Assembly (NCBI GenBank): GCA_964594365.1
Contig: CAZQMB010000008.1
Location: 1-64,000 of the forward strand
DNA length: 64,000 nt
Direction of reading: 5' to 3'
Source: CAIUSP01 sp964594365
GTDB lineage: Bacteria > Actinomycetota > Thermoleophilia > Solirubrobacterales > 70-9
A program made the translations under genes and the position numbers. Below the pieces are notes generated by a model. It saw only the letters and a program-made list of their open reading frames with translations. It searched no databases and was not told the origin of the DNA. Below, one piece after another: positions 50,580 through 59,122 of this stretch (position 1 is its first letter; each line of letters starts with the position of its first letter).

Positions 50580-51545
50580 ATGGGATCGAAGCAGCTCAAC
50601 TCCGCTGACCTTGTCGCCCCGCTGCTGGCGGGCGACAAGAGGGCGCTTGCGAGGGCGATAACCCTGATCGAAAACGACGATCCCGCCGGCTGGGAACTGG
50701 TCAGGGAGGTCTTCCCGAAGACCGGGAGCGCCAGCGTGGTCGGCTTCACCGGCCCTCCTGGTGTGGGTAAGAGCACGCTGATCGGGGCACTGACCGCTGA
50801 GCTCCGGCGCTCGGACCATCAGGTTGCGGTGCTCTCGATCGATCCCTCGAGTCCGTTCACCCAAGGCGCGCTGCTCGGCGACAGGATCCGCCTGACCGAG
50901 CACTTCCTCGACGACGGGGTGTTCATCCGCTCGATGGCCTCTCGCGGAGCCCTCGGCGGGCTCGCCGAAGCCTCCCTGCAGGCGGCACTCCTGATGGACG
51001 CATCGGGCAAGGACGATGTCTTGGTCGAGACGGTGGGAGTAGGCCAAGGCGAGATAGACGTGGTCGATCACGCCGACACGATCGTGCTGGTCCTGATGCC
51101 CGGCTCCGGCGACTCGATCCAGGCTCTGAAGGCCGGCGTGATGGAGATCCCGGACATCATCGTGATCAACAAGTCAGATCATCCGATGACCGACACGATG
51201 ATCCGCGAGATACGCGGTGTGCTCTCGCTCGGGCCGTCGGTTTCGTGGAAGATCCCGATCCTCCGCACCGAGGCGGCAAAGGGAGAGGGGGTGGCAGAGT
51301 TGGCCGCAGCGATCGCCGAGCATCGCGCCCATATCGAGGCTGAGGGAACGCTCGCCGAACGCCGAGCGCGGAATCTGCGAAACGAGGTGCTCGAGTTGGC
51401 TATCTCCAGAGTGAGACGCGGGCTCGAGGCAACGGTCGCAGAGGACCCGGAGATCTCCGCCTTGCTCGACCGTGTCGTCTCACGGGAGATCGATCCCGCG
51501 AGTGCTGCCGAAGAGCTACTCGCGCTGCGGGAGAGGAATGGCTGA
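50580..51545 (+). CDS. meaB: Methylmalonyl-CoA mutase-associated GTPase MeaB
   Basis: The 321-residue G3E-family GTPase has GFTGPPGVGKST (Walker A, about residues 54-65), SIDPSSPFTQGALLGDRIR, VETVGVGQGE, and the base-specificity motif NKSD. It protects and reloads B12 mutases. It is separated from the mutase genes (56862-58942) by about 6 kb. The PRC-barrel gene starts inside its end with an 8-nt overlap. The chosen ATG 50580 follows the divergent acyltransferase start by 70 bases. Confidence 0.94.
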   Translation: MGSKQLNSADLVAPLLAGDKRALARAITLIENDDPAGWELVREVFPKTGSASVVGFTGPPGVGKSTLIGALTAELRRSDHQVAVLSIDPSSPFTQGALLGDRIRLTEHFLDDGVFIRSMASRGALGGLAEASLQAALLMDASGKDDVLVETVGVGQGEIDVVDHADTIVLVLMPGSGDSIQALKAGVMEIPDIIVINKSDHPMTDTMIREIRGVLSLGPSVSWKIPILRTEAAKGEGVAELAAAIAEHRAHIEAEGTLAERRARNLRNEVLELAISRVRRGLEATVAEDPEISALLDRVVSREIDPASAAEELLALRERNG

Positions 51546-52020
51546 GTCGAAGAAGAAGTCGGGGAGCCGGTCCAAGGCCAAGTCGCCGAAGCCGACCGGG
51601 CGCAAGCTGCCGACGGTCGATGAGACGGCGAAGTGGATCGGGCGAAGGGTCGACGGGATGGGCGAGAGGTCGCTCGGCCGGGTGGTCGGCATACATCTGG
51701 ACGCGACCGACTCTCAGCCACGCTGGGCCGTGATCAAGCTCGGACCGCTTGCCGGCACCACTGGCATTCCGGTCGAGCACTTGGCCGCTGGCGGGCCGAA
51801 GCGACTCTTTGCTGCCTATCCCAGAGATCTGATCAAGGATGCGGTCAGATTCTCGCCCGACGAGGATCTCACCGCGGCCGATGAGCGCGAACTCTGCGAA
51901 AGTCTCGAGATACCGCCGGATACCGGCCGGGCGGCGGAACTGGAAAAGCGTCGTGACAAGACGGTTACCGCGAAGCCTCTCGCGTTGGCTGATCCGGCAG
52001 GCGACGCCGAGCGGCGCTAG
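51538..52020 (+). CDS. PRC-barrel-like protein with basic N-terminus
   Basis: The 160-residue protein begins with a Lys/Ser-rich tail (MAESKKKSGSRSKAKSPK). A PRC-barrel-like segment follows (IGRRVDGMGERSLGRVVGIHL, then PVEHLAAGG). The C-terminal 60 residues are acidic and then basic. It overlaps meaB by 8 nt, and its stop shares CTAG with the convergent acyl-CoA dehydrogenase stop (52017-52020). Function unknown. Confidence 0.6.
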   Translation: MAESKKKSGSRSKAKSPKPTGRKLPTVDETAKWIGRRVDGMGERSLGRVVGIHLDATDSQPRWAVIKLGPLAGTTGIPVEHLAAGGPKRLFAAYPRDLIKDAVRFSPDEDLTAADERELCESLEIPPDTGRAAELEKRRDKTVTAKPLALADPAGDAERR

Positions 52021-53150
52021 CAGCCGAGCTGGCGGGCGATCACCATGTGCTGGATCTCGTCGGTGCCCTCACCGATCGTCAGCACCTTGGCGTCGCGATA
52101 GAAGCGACAGACCGGGTACTCCTCGATGTAGCCGTAGCCGCCGTGGATCTGGACGGCCTCCTCGGTGGCTCGCACCGCCAGGCGACCCGTGATCAGCTTG
52201 GCCTGTGCAGCGGTGAGGGTGAAGTCCTCCCCGCGGTCTTTCAGATCAGCCGCGCGGTATACGAGCAGCCTCGCCGCTTCGATCTGAGATGAGAGGTCGG
52301 CGATCTTGGCCTGGATCGCCTGGAAGCGTGAGATCGGACCTCCGAAGGCCTGGCGCTCCTTGGCGTAGGCGATCGCCTCATCGAGCGCGCCCTGTGCGAG
52401 GCCTACGCCCATTGCCGAGACGCTGATCCGTCCGCCGTCGAGAGCCTTGAGGCACTGCCTCAGACCTTCGCCGCGAGCACCGAGCAGGTTGGCTTCCGGC
52501 ACCCGGCAGTCCTCGAAGGTCAAGGGTCGGGTATCGGAGGCGTTCCAGCCCATCTTCCGGTACGGCTCGCCCTGCGTGTAGCCGGGCGTGCCGTTGGGGA
52601 CGATCAGGTTGGAGATCTCGCCGTCGCCGGTGACCGCGGTGATCGTCACGCAGCCGGAGATGTCGGTCCCCGAGTTGGTGATGAACTGCTTCGAGCCGTT
52701 GATTACCCACTCGTCGCCATCCAGTTTCGCAGTGGTCTTGGTGTTACCGGCGTCGGATCCCGCCTCGGGCTCGGTCAAGCCGAAGGCACCGAGCTTCTTG
52801 CCAGAGCAGAGATCCGGCAGCCACTCCTGCTTCTGCTCCTCGTTGCCGAACATCGCGATCATCCCAGCGCCGAGAGAGGTGTGGGCGGCCACGGTGATCG
52901 CCACCGATGCGTCTATCCGCGAGATCTCCTCGACCGCAAGCGCGTAGGAGAGGACATCTCCGCCGCCCCCGCCGTACTCGGTCGGGTGAGGGATCCCCAT
53001 GATCCCGAGCTCACCGAGTTTGTCGACGATCTCGTACGGAAAGCGCTTCTCGCGATCGAGCTCTTCGGCTACCGGAGCGATCTCCTGACGCGCGAAATCC
53101 CGGACGGTGTCGCGGAGCAGGCGCTGTTCGTCGGTCAGGCCGAAGTCCAC
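52017..53150 (-). CDS. Acyl-CoA dehydrogenase
   Basis: The 377-residue protein starts at GTG 53150 with VDFGLTDEQRLLRDTVRDFA, four bases after the pepA stop. Family signatures are FGLTEPEAGSDAGNTKTTA, SDTRPLTFEDCRVPEANLLG, and the C-terminal GEGTDEIQHMVIARQLG, in which the Glu is the probable catalytic base. It passes electrons to ETF. It is a short/branched-chain-like form. A longer upstream frame lies within pepA and is not used. Confidence 0.93.
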   Translation of the reverse strand: MDFGLTDEQRLLRDTVRDFARQEIAPVAEELDREKRFPYEIVDKLGELGIMGIPHPTEYGGGGGDVLSYALAVEEISRIDASVAITVAAHTSLGAGMIAMFGNEEQKQEWLPDLCSGKKLGAFGLTEPEAGSDAGNTKTTAKLDGDEWVINGSKQFITNSGTDISGCVTITAVTGDGEISNLIVPNGTPGYTQGEPYRKMGWNASDTRPLTFEDCRVPEANLLGARGEGLRQCLKALDGGRISVSAMGVGLAQGALDEAIAYAKERQAFGGPISRFQAIQAKIADLSSQIEAARLLVYRAADLKDRGEDFTLTAAQAKLITGRLAVRATEEAVQIHGGYGYIEEYPVCRFYRDAKVLTIGEGTDEIQHMVIARQLGC

Positions 53151-53154
53151 TCGA

Positions 53155-54630
53155 TCAGCCCTGCTTCGAGGCGAGGTCCCGGGCGAGGTCGACGAGAAGT
53201 CGGACGCCGTAGCCGGTGGGGCCGCTGCCCACGTAGTCGCGGCCCACATCCCAGGCGGTGCCAGCGATATCGAGATGTACCCAAGGGGTATCGCCGACGA
53301 ACTCCTCCAGGAACTCCGCGGCGTAGATAGTTCCGGCCTTGCGTTTGTTCGAGGCATTTGTCAGGTCGGACTCTTTGCCCTTCGTCAGTTCCTTGAATTC
53401 CGGGTGCAGCGGAAGACGCCATGCGATCTCGCCGGTCCTGCGACCGGCGGTCTCGACCTCGGCCGCCAGGGTGTCGTCGTTCGAGATCAGAGCGGCGTAG
53501 GTCGAGCCGAGCGCCACCAAAACGGCTCCGGTCAGAGTCGCGAGATCCACGATCCGGTCGGCCCCCTGCTCCACCGAGTAGGCGAGGGCGTCGGCGAGGA
53601 TCAGTCGGCCCTCGGCGTCGGTGTTGACGATCTCGACCGTCTTCCCGTTGAGCTGGGTGATGATGTCCCCCGGTTTCATCGCTGTTCCACTCGGCATGTT
53701 CTCGGTGGAGGGGATAACGCAGAGCACCGAGATCGGAAGCCCCAGCTCAGCGATTGCGCCTGTGGCCTCCAGCGCAGCCGCGGCCCCGGACATGTCCATC
53801 TTCATCTCCTCCATGCCGTTGGCGGGTTTGATCGAGATTCCGCCGCTGTCGAAGGTGACTCCCTTGCCGACGATTCCGAGCGTCTCTCCCGGTCCGGTGT
53901 GCCGTAGCACGATCAGCTTCGGTTCCTCTGCGCTCCCCTTCGAGACCGCAACGAGGCCACCCATGCCGAGCCGTTCCATATCCGTCCGATCCAGGACCTC
54001 GCAACTCAGCGAGGGGTGCAGCCGGGCCAATTCCTGGGCCCTATCGGCGAGGTAGGAAGGTGTGGCCACGTTCGATGGCAGCTGCTGCAGTTCGCGGGCT
54101 TGGTTGGCCGCAAGGGCAGCGACCCTTGCCGTTTCGGCCTCGGCACGCATTGCATCATCGACCTCTCCGCCGACCGAGATCACCAGGCGCTCGATCCCCT
54201 CGCTCTGGTCGGAGTCTTCGTCACTCGGGCTCTTGTAGCGGTCGAATCGGTAGTCGGCCAGGATCGTGCCGGCGATGATGTCGGCTACGGCCAGTCGGCT
54301 GCCCTCGTCGGAGCCCTTGACCGGAAGCCGCCAGGCGATCGTGCTGCACTTCCAGCGTTTGGCCTCGCGCGCAGCGAGTGCCGCCGCCACCCTCAGACGC
54401 TCACCGTCGAGACCTTCGAGATCGCCCAGACCGACGATCGCAAGCCGCTCGGGGCCACCGTCTGACTCTGGCCGCAGCAGCGTGACCGATTTGAAACTGG
54501 TCTTCGCATCGTCCGCGCCGGGAACCTGGGCGAACTCCTTCGGCACCGCCGCCTCGGCGTCGGTTCGCGGCAGCACATGCAGATCCGCGTCGATCTCGGC
54601 CAAAGGTGTCTGTGTCAGTTCGACCTGCAC
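53155..54630 (-). CDS. pepA: Leucyl aminopeptidase (M17)
   Basis: The 491-residue protein has the M17 C-terminal domain with VGKGVTFDSGGISIKPANGMEEMKMDMSG, metal ligands in NTDAEGRLILADAL, and DLATLTGAVLVALG. The N-terminal macro-like domain is shorter in similarity. It releases N-terminal residues from peptides using two metal ions. The acyl-CoA dehydrogenase follows four bases after its stop, which suggests a single transcript. Confidence 0.94.
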   Translation of the reverse strand: MQVELTQTPLAEIDADLHVLPRTDAEAAVPKEFAQVPGADDAKTSFKSVTLLRPESDGGPERLAIVGLGDLEGLDGERLRVAAALAAREAKRWKCSTIAWRLPVKGSDEGSRLAVADIIAGTILADYRFDRYKSPSDEDSDQSEGIERLVISVGGEVDDAMRAEAETARVAALAANQARELQQLPSNVATPSYLADRAQELARLHPSLSCEVLDRTDMERLGMGGLVAVSKGSAEEPKLIVLRHTGPGETLGIVGKGVTFDSGGISIKPANGMEEMKMDMSGAAAALEATGAIAELGLPISVLCVIPSTENMPSGTAMKPGDIITQLNGKTVEIVNTDAEGRLILADALAYSVEQGADRIVDLATLTGAVLVALGSTYAALISNDDTLAAEVETAGRRTGEIAWRLPLHPEFKELTKGKESDLTNASNKRKAGTIYAAEFLEEFVGDTPWVHLDIAGTAWDVGRDYVGSGPTGYGVRLLVDLARDLASKQG

Positions 54631-54721
54631 GATTGGGTGAGGATAGTCATAGTGGCCTTCTCAACTAGCATCGCCTGCACGAGGCATGCTGGCCGCAATC
54701 GAAAAGCTCAGGAAGGTGACG

Positions 54722-55906
54722 ATGTCGAAGACCGTGATTCTCTCCACAGCACGAACTCCCTTCGGGAAGATGGGTGGCTCCTTGTCCACCGTCGATGCGA
54801 CGGGACTCGGCGCAACCGCCATCCGCGAAGCGCTCTCGCGCTCGGGAGTGGAGGCCGAAGAGGTCGAGGGCGTCGTGTTCGGGCAGGTGCTGCAGGCGGG
54901 ACAGGGCCAGATTCCCTCTCGCCAGACCCAGATTGCAGCGGGGATACCCAAGGAGGTCCCTTCCGAGACGATCAACAAGGTTTGCGCCTCGGGTATGCGC
55001 TCGATCGGCTTGTCGGATCAAGCGATCAGGGCTGGAGATCTCTCGGTCGGCGTGGCGGGCGGGATGGAGTCGATGAGCCTCGCTCCGTACCTGCTGCCTG
55101 GCGCCAGATTCGGCTTCAGGATGGGCAACGTGGATGCAGTCGACGCGATGACCTACGACGGCCTCACCAACCCCTTCTCTGGCAAGCAGATGATGCCCGA
55201 GGCCGAGGAGGTCGGAGCCGAGCTGGAGATATCCCGCCCCGATCTCGACGCCTGGGCTGAGCGCTCTCATCGTTTGGCGCATGCCGCGGTCGAGGCTGGC
55301 TACATGGCCGAGGAGATCGCTCCGGTCACCGTCTCCTCTCGCAAGGGCGACACGGTGGTCGAGGTGGACGAGGCGATCAGGCCCGAGACGACCCTCGAGG
55401 TGCTCGCCGGCCTCAAGTCGATCGGCGGCGATGACGGAACCCACACCGCGGGCAACGCACCAGGGGTGAATGACGGCGCCGCCGCTGTCGTAGTTGCATC
55501 AGACGAGTGGGCGGCCGAGAAGGGGCACGAGGCGTTGGCGACCGTGGTCGCCTACGGACAGGTTGCCGATGACTTCCCGTATCTGGCGAGGACCCCGGCC
55601 AAGGCAGCAGAGGCGGCGCTGGCCAAGATCGGCAAGAAGCCTGCTGACGTGGACCTCTGGGAGATCAACGAGGCGTTCGCCTCCGTTGCGCTCAACTCTG
55701 TGCGGATGCTCGAGATCGATCCCGAGAAGGTCAATGTCAATGGTGGCGCGATCGCTCTCGGCCACCCGATCGGCGCTTCCGGTGCTCGGATCGTCGGCGC
55801 TTTGATCCACGAGCTCCGTCGTCGCGGTGGCGGCCTGGGTTGTGCCTCAATCTGTTCCGGAGGCGGACAGGGCGATGCCATTCTGGTCGAAGTCCCAGGA
55901 GCCTGA
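54722..55906 (+). CDS. Acetyl-CoA acetyltransferase (thiolase)
   Basis: The 394-residue enzyme begins MSKTVILSTARTPFGKMGGS. ATG 54722 follows AGGAAGG by five bases. The three active-site elements are NKVCASGMRSI, NGGAIALGHPIGASG and CSGGGQGDA. It condenses two acetyl-CoA or cleaves acetoacetyl-CoA. A second, more FadA-like thiolase is at 19376. The stop codon lies within the next gene (32-nt overlap). Confidence 0.93.
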   Translation: MSKTVILSTARTPFGKMGGSLSTVDATGLGATAIREALSRSGVEAEEVEGVVFGQVLQAGQGQIPSRQTQIAAGIPKEVPSETINKVCASGMRSIGLSDQAIRAGDLSVGVAGGMESMSLAPYLLPGARFGFRMGNVDAVDAMTYDGLTNPFSGKQMMPEAEEVGAELEISRPDLDAWAERSHRLAHAAVEAGYMAEEIAPVTVSSRKGDTVVEVDEAIRPETTLEVLAGLKSIGGDDGTHTAGNAPGVNDGAAAVVVASDEWAAEKGHEALATVVAYGQVADDFPYLARTPAKAAEAALAKIGKKPADVDLWEINEAFASVALNSVRMLEIDPEKVNVNGGAIALGHPIGASGARIVGALIHELRRRGGGLGCASICSGGGQGDAILVEVPGA

Positions 55907-56804
55907 GCGCTCGACCGGTTCGGATCCTGGCCGCCCTGCGGCCTTCTTCGATCTGGACAAGACGCTGATCGCCGGGTCCTCGGCGATGGCCTTCGCTGCG
56001 GCGGCGCGCAGGAAGGGCTTCGTCAACCGGGCCCAGATCTCCCTGTGGGGAGTGGACCATCTGCGCTATCGGCTCCGCGGCGCCACCGACGAGGAGACCG
56101 CCGACGTCTTGAAGGCTGGCAGCGAGATGCTCTCGAAGATGTCCGAAAGGGATCTCAAGAGGATGGGTCCGGAGGTCCTCTCGACCGTTCTCCCTCGGGT
56201 CTACCCCCGGATGCTCGAGGAAATCCACGCTCATCACGACGCAGGGCGACCCACCTTCATCGTCAGCGCAGCCTCCGACGATCTCGTCTCGCTGCTCGCC
56301 CGCGTCCTCGGAATGGACGGTGGTATCGGGACTCGCTACGCAGTCGACTCGTCCGGCCGCTACACCGGCGAACTCGATGGCCCCTTCGTCTACGGAGAGG
56401 GCAAGGTGGAGGCGATCACGGGCGTCGCCGAGGTACTGCACCTCGATCTCTCCGAGTCATGGGCTTACTCGGATTCGGCGAGCGATCTGCCGATGCTCCG
56501 TGCGGTCGGCAACCCGGTTGCCGTCAACCCCGATTCGCGGCTCGCGAAGGTCGCAAAGGAGGAGGGTTGGCGAGTGATGCGATTCGAGCGGCTGGGCAGG
56601 AGGCTCGCGATCGTAGGCGGTGCGATCGCGGCAGGTGTCGCCGGCGGGGTAGGCCAGCACCTGGCCAACCGCCAGACAGAGCGTGAGCTGAAGGCGCACG
56701 AGCGGATGAAGAAGATCAAGTACGGCAAGCCTCGCCGGGGCCTCCTCCGAGGCAAGAGTCGCAGGTCTCTGGGTGAACGGATCCGAAGCCGCTTCGAACG
56801 CTGA
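55875..56804 (+). CDS. HAD-superfamily (subfamily IB) hydrolase
   Basis: The 309-residue protein has HAD motifs FFDLDKTLI, VSAASDDL and YSDSASDLPML in order. This is the phosphoserine phosphatase-like IB group. The C-terminal part (AIVGGAIAAGVAGGVG) may be a membrane-associated helix. The final 50 residues are basic. It begins 32 bases inside the thiolase end. The substrate is unknown. Confidence 0.85.
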   Translation: MPFWSKSQEPERSTGSDPGRPAAFFDLDKTLIAGSSAMAFAAAARRKGFVNRAQISLWGVDHLRYRLRGATDEETADVLKAGSEMLSKMSERDLKRMGPEVLSTVLPRVYPRMLEEIHAHHDAGRPTFIVSAASDDLVSLLARVLGMDGGIGTRYAVDSSGRYTGELDGPFVYGEGKVEAITGVAEVLHLDLSESWAYSDSASDLPMLRAVGNPVAVNPDSRLAKVAKEEGWRVMRFERLGRRLAIVGGAIAAGVAGGVGQHLANRQTERELKAHERMKKIKYGKPRRGLLRGKSRRSLGERIRSRFER

Positions 56805-56861
56805 AGCCAGGGGAGCACCCCTTGCGTTCAATCCGCGACGAGCGCCCTAGACTCTTCCCCG

Positions 56862-58520
56862 ATGGCTACCTCACCGGGTTCACGTCGCCGCGCCCACCAG
56901 TGGCGCGAAGAGGTCTATGACCAGCAGCCTGAGCGCGAAGCGCTGTTCGAGTCGATCTCCGCTCAGCCGGTAGAGCCCCTCTACACCGAGGAGGATCTCG
57001 ATCAGGAGGCTCTCGATTCGCAGCTCGGTCTACCCGGTGAGTACCCCTTCACCCGAGGCATCTATCCGTCGATGTATCGCGGGCGCCTCTGGACGATGCG
57101 GCAGTTTGCAGGCTTCGGCACCGCTGAGGAGACCAACGAGCGCTTCCGTTACCTGCTCGACCAGGGGCAGACCGGTCTCTCGACCGCTTTCGACATGCCG
57201 ACCCTGATGGGCCTCGACTCCGATCACGGCCGAAGCCTCGGCGAGGTCGGAGTGGAAGGGGTCGCGATCGACACCCTCGACGACATGCAGGAGCTGTTCA
57301 AGGGGATCCCGCTCGACCGGGTCACCACCTCGATGACGATCAACGCTCCTGCGGCGATCCTGCTCGCTTTCTACGTCTGTACCGCGGAGGAGCAAGGCGT
57401 GCCGGCCGACAAGCTGGGCGGCACGATCCAGACCGACATCCTCAAGGAGTACATCGCGCAGAAGGAGTGGTGTTTCCCGATCGATCCTGCACTGCGTCTG
57501 GTCGACGACATGGTCGAATGGTGTACCGCCGAGATGCCCCGCTGGCACCCGATCTCGATCTCCGGGTACCACATCAGGGAGGCTGGCTCGACCGCGCAGC
57601 AGGAGCTCGCTTTCACCTTGAAGAACGGCTTCACTTACGTAGAGCGGGCGATCGAGCGGGGTCTCGACGTCGATGACTTCGCACCCCGCCTCTCGTTCTT
57701 CTTCAACGCCCACATCGACTTCTTCGAGGAGATCGCCAAGTACCGGGCCGCCCGCAGGATCTGGGCCCGCGAGATGCGCGACACCTACGGCGCAAAGGAT
57801 CCGAAGTCCCAGATGATGCGCTTCCACACCCAGACCGCAGGAGTGTCGTTGACGGCTCAGCAGCCGCTGGTCAACATCATCAGGACCACGGTCGAGGCGC
57901 TCGCCGGTGTGCTGGGGGGCACCCAGTCGCTCCACACCAACTCCTTCGACGAGGCTCTTGCCCTGCCGACCGAGCAGGCGGTCCGTATCGCGCTGCGCAC
58001 CCAGCAGGTGATCGCGGAGGAAACGGGAGTGGCCAACAGCGTCGATCCGCTCGGCGGATCCTTCATGGTCGAGAAGCTGACCGACGAGATGGAGGCCGCG
58101 GCGTATCGCTACTTCGACCGGATCGACGAGCTCGGCGGAATGGTGCCCGCGATCGAGCAGAACTTCCCGCAGCGCGAAATCGCCGATGCCTCCTTCCGTT
58201 ATCAGCGCGAGGTCGACACCGGCCAACGCAAGGTGGTGGGCGTCAACGCCTACACCCAGGATGGAGACGACGACATCCCGACCCTGAGGATCGACCCCGA
58301 ACTCGAACGCAAGCAGGTCGGCAGGGTGGAGGCGGTCAAGTCGGGTCGCGACGCCGCTGCGGTCGAGGCGAGCCTGACCGAGTTGAAGGCCGCCGCCGCG
58401 ACCGATCGCAACCTGATGCCGCTCTTCTGCGACTGCGCCCGCGCCCGCGCGACCGAAGGGGAGATGGTCGCCGCCCTGCAGGAGGTATTCGGAACCTACT
58501 CTGAGCAGCCGGTCTTCTAA
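56862..58520 (+). CDS. Methylmalonyl-CoA mutase large (catalytic) subunit
   Basis: The 552-residue catalytic TIM-barrel part of an acyl-CoA mutase. RGIYPSMYRGRLWTMRQFAGFGTAEETNERF and TAFDMPTLMG match the archaeal/actinobacterial separate-subunit forms. Tyr in GIYPSMY sits at the position of the MCM active-site Tyr89, rather than the Phe of isobutyryl-CoA mutase or the Ile of hydroxyisobutyryl-CoA mutase. The B12 domain is encoded by the next gene. It would turn methylmalonyl-CoA into succinyl-CoA. Confidence 0.88.
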   Translation: MATSPGSRRRAHQWREEVYDQQPEREALFESISAQPVEPLYTEEDLDQEALDSQLGLPGEYPFTRGIYPSMYRGRLWTMRQFAGFGTAEETNERFRYLLDQGQTGLSTAFDMPTLMGLDSDHGRSLGEVGVEGVAIDTLDDMQELFKGIPLDRVTTSMTINAPAAILLAFYVCTAEEQGVPADKLGGTIQTDILKEYIAQKEWCFPIDPALRLVDDMVEWCTAEMPRWHPISISGYHIREAGSTAQQELAFTLKNGFTYVERAIERGLDVDDFAPRLSFFFNAHIDFFEEIAKYRAARRIWAREMRDTYGAKDPKSQMMRFHTQTAGVSLTAQQPLVNIIRTTVEALAGVLGGTQSLHTNSFDEALALPTEQAVRIALRTQQVIAEETGVANSVDPLGGSFMVEKLTDEMEAAAYRYFDRIDELGGMVPAIEQNFPQREIADASFRYQREVDTGQRKVVGVNAYTQDGDDDIPTLRIDPELERKQVGRVEAVKSGRDAAAVEASLTELKAAAATDRNLMPLFCDCARARATEGEMVAALQEVFGTYSEQPVF

Positions 58521-58534
58521 CCTCGCCCTTGCCG

Positions 58535-58942
58535 ATGAGTGGAGACAGCAAGAAGATCAGAGTAGTCGTCGCCAAGCCCGGTCTCGACGGACACGATCGA
58601 GGGGCGAAGATCATCGCTCGCGCACTTCGCGATGCCGGCATGGAGGTCATCTACACCGGGCTCCATCAGACACCTGAGCAGATTGCATCGACCGTGATCC
58701 AGGAGGACGCCGACGCGATCGGCCTCTCGATCCTCTCCGGCGCCCACATGACCCTGGTCCCGAGGATCGTCGAGCTGTTGAAGGAGCAGGGAGCGGACGA
58801 CGTCGTGATAACGGTCGGCGGCACCATTCCGGCCGATGACGTGCCGGAGCTGAAGAAGCTCGGTGTGGCCGAGGTGTTCACGCCCGGTGCGAATACCGAT
58901 GAGATCGTCGGTTTCGTGCGTAGTGCGGTCGCTGCCTCGTAG
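58535..58942 (+). CDS. B12-binding subunit of methylmalonyl-CoA mutase
   Basis: The 135-residue protein (ATG 58535) has the base-off B12 motif: VVVAKPGLDGHDRGAKIIA with DxHxxG, GLSILSGAH and VGGTIPADD. It is the cobalamin domain that partners the 552-residue subunit encoded 14 bases upstream. TTG 58529 is a less likely start. The stand-alone form is normal for archaeal and some actinobacterial mutases. Confidence 0.93.
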   Translation: MSGDSKKIRVVVAKPGLDGHDRGAKIIARALRDAGMEVIYTGLHQTPEQIASTVIQEDADAIGLSILSGAHMTLVPRIVELLKEQGADDVVITVGGTIPADDVPELKKLGVAEVFTPGANTDEIVGFVRSAVAAS

Positions 58943-59004
58943 TTAGCAGGGGTTTTCGTGCACGCGGAGTCCGTGCCTGCTGCCCTGCCTCGAACCGTTA
59001 CCGA

Positions 59005-59020
59005 TTGACTCGTCAGTCAA
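59005..59020. promoter_or_regulatory. TetR-type operator upstream of the ETF operon
   Basis: TTGACT and AGTCAA flank CGTC in a perfect 6-bp inverted repeat. It resembles the site at 1665-1678 (TGACTCGCGAGTCA) at 12 of 14 core positions. It is 118-103 bases before etfB, and TATTAT (59034-59039) downstream of it is a good -10 hexamer. Repression of etfBA by the same regulator is likely. Confidence 0.6.
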
Positions 59021-59122
59021 CCGCCTCTCCGGCTATTATCTTCCGGTGTCGGGTGCCTGTCTTCTGGTCCCGATCGAGTTTTCGGAAGCACTCATCTTCA
59101 ACAACAACAGGAGGAACAACCC

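Noticed and set aside
53151..53357. N-terminal extension of the second acyl-CoA dehydrogenase
   Set aside because: The extra residues (Arg/Ser/Pro-rich) come from the opposite reading of pepA. GTG 53150 starts at the usual family position.
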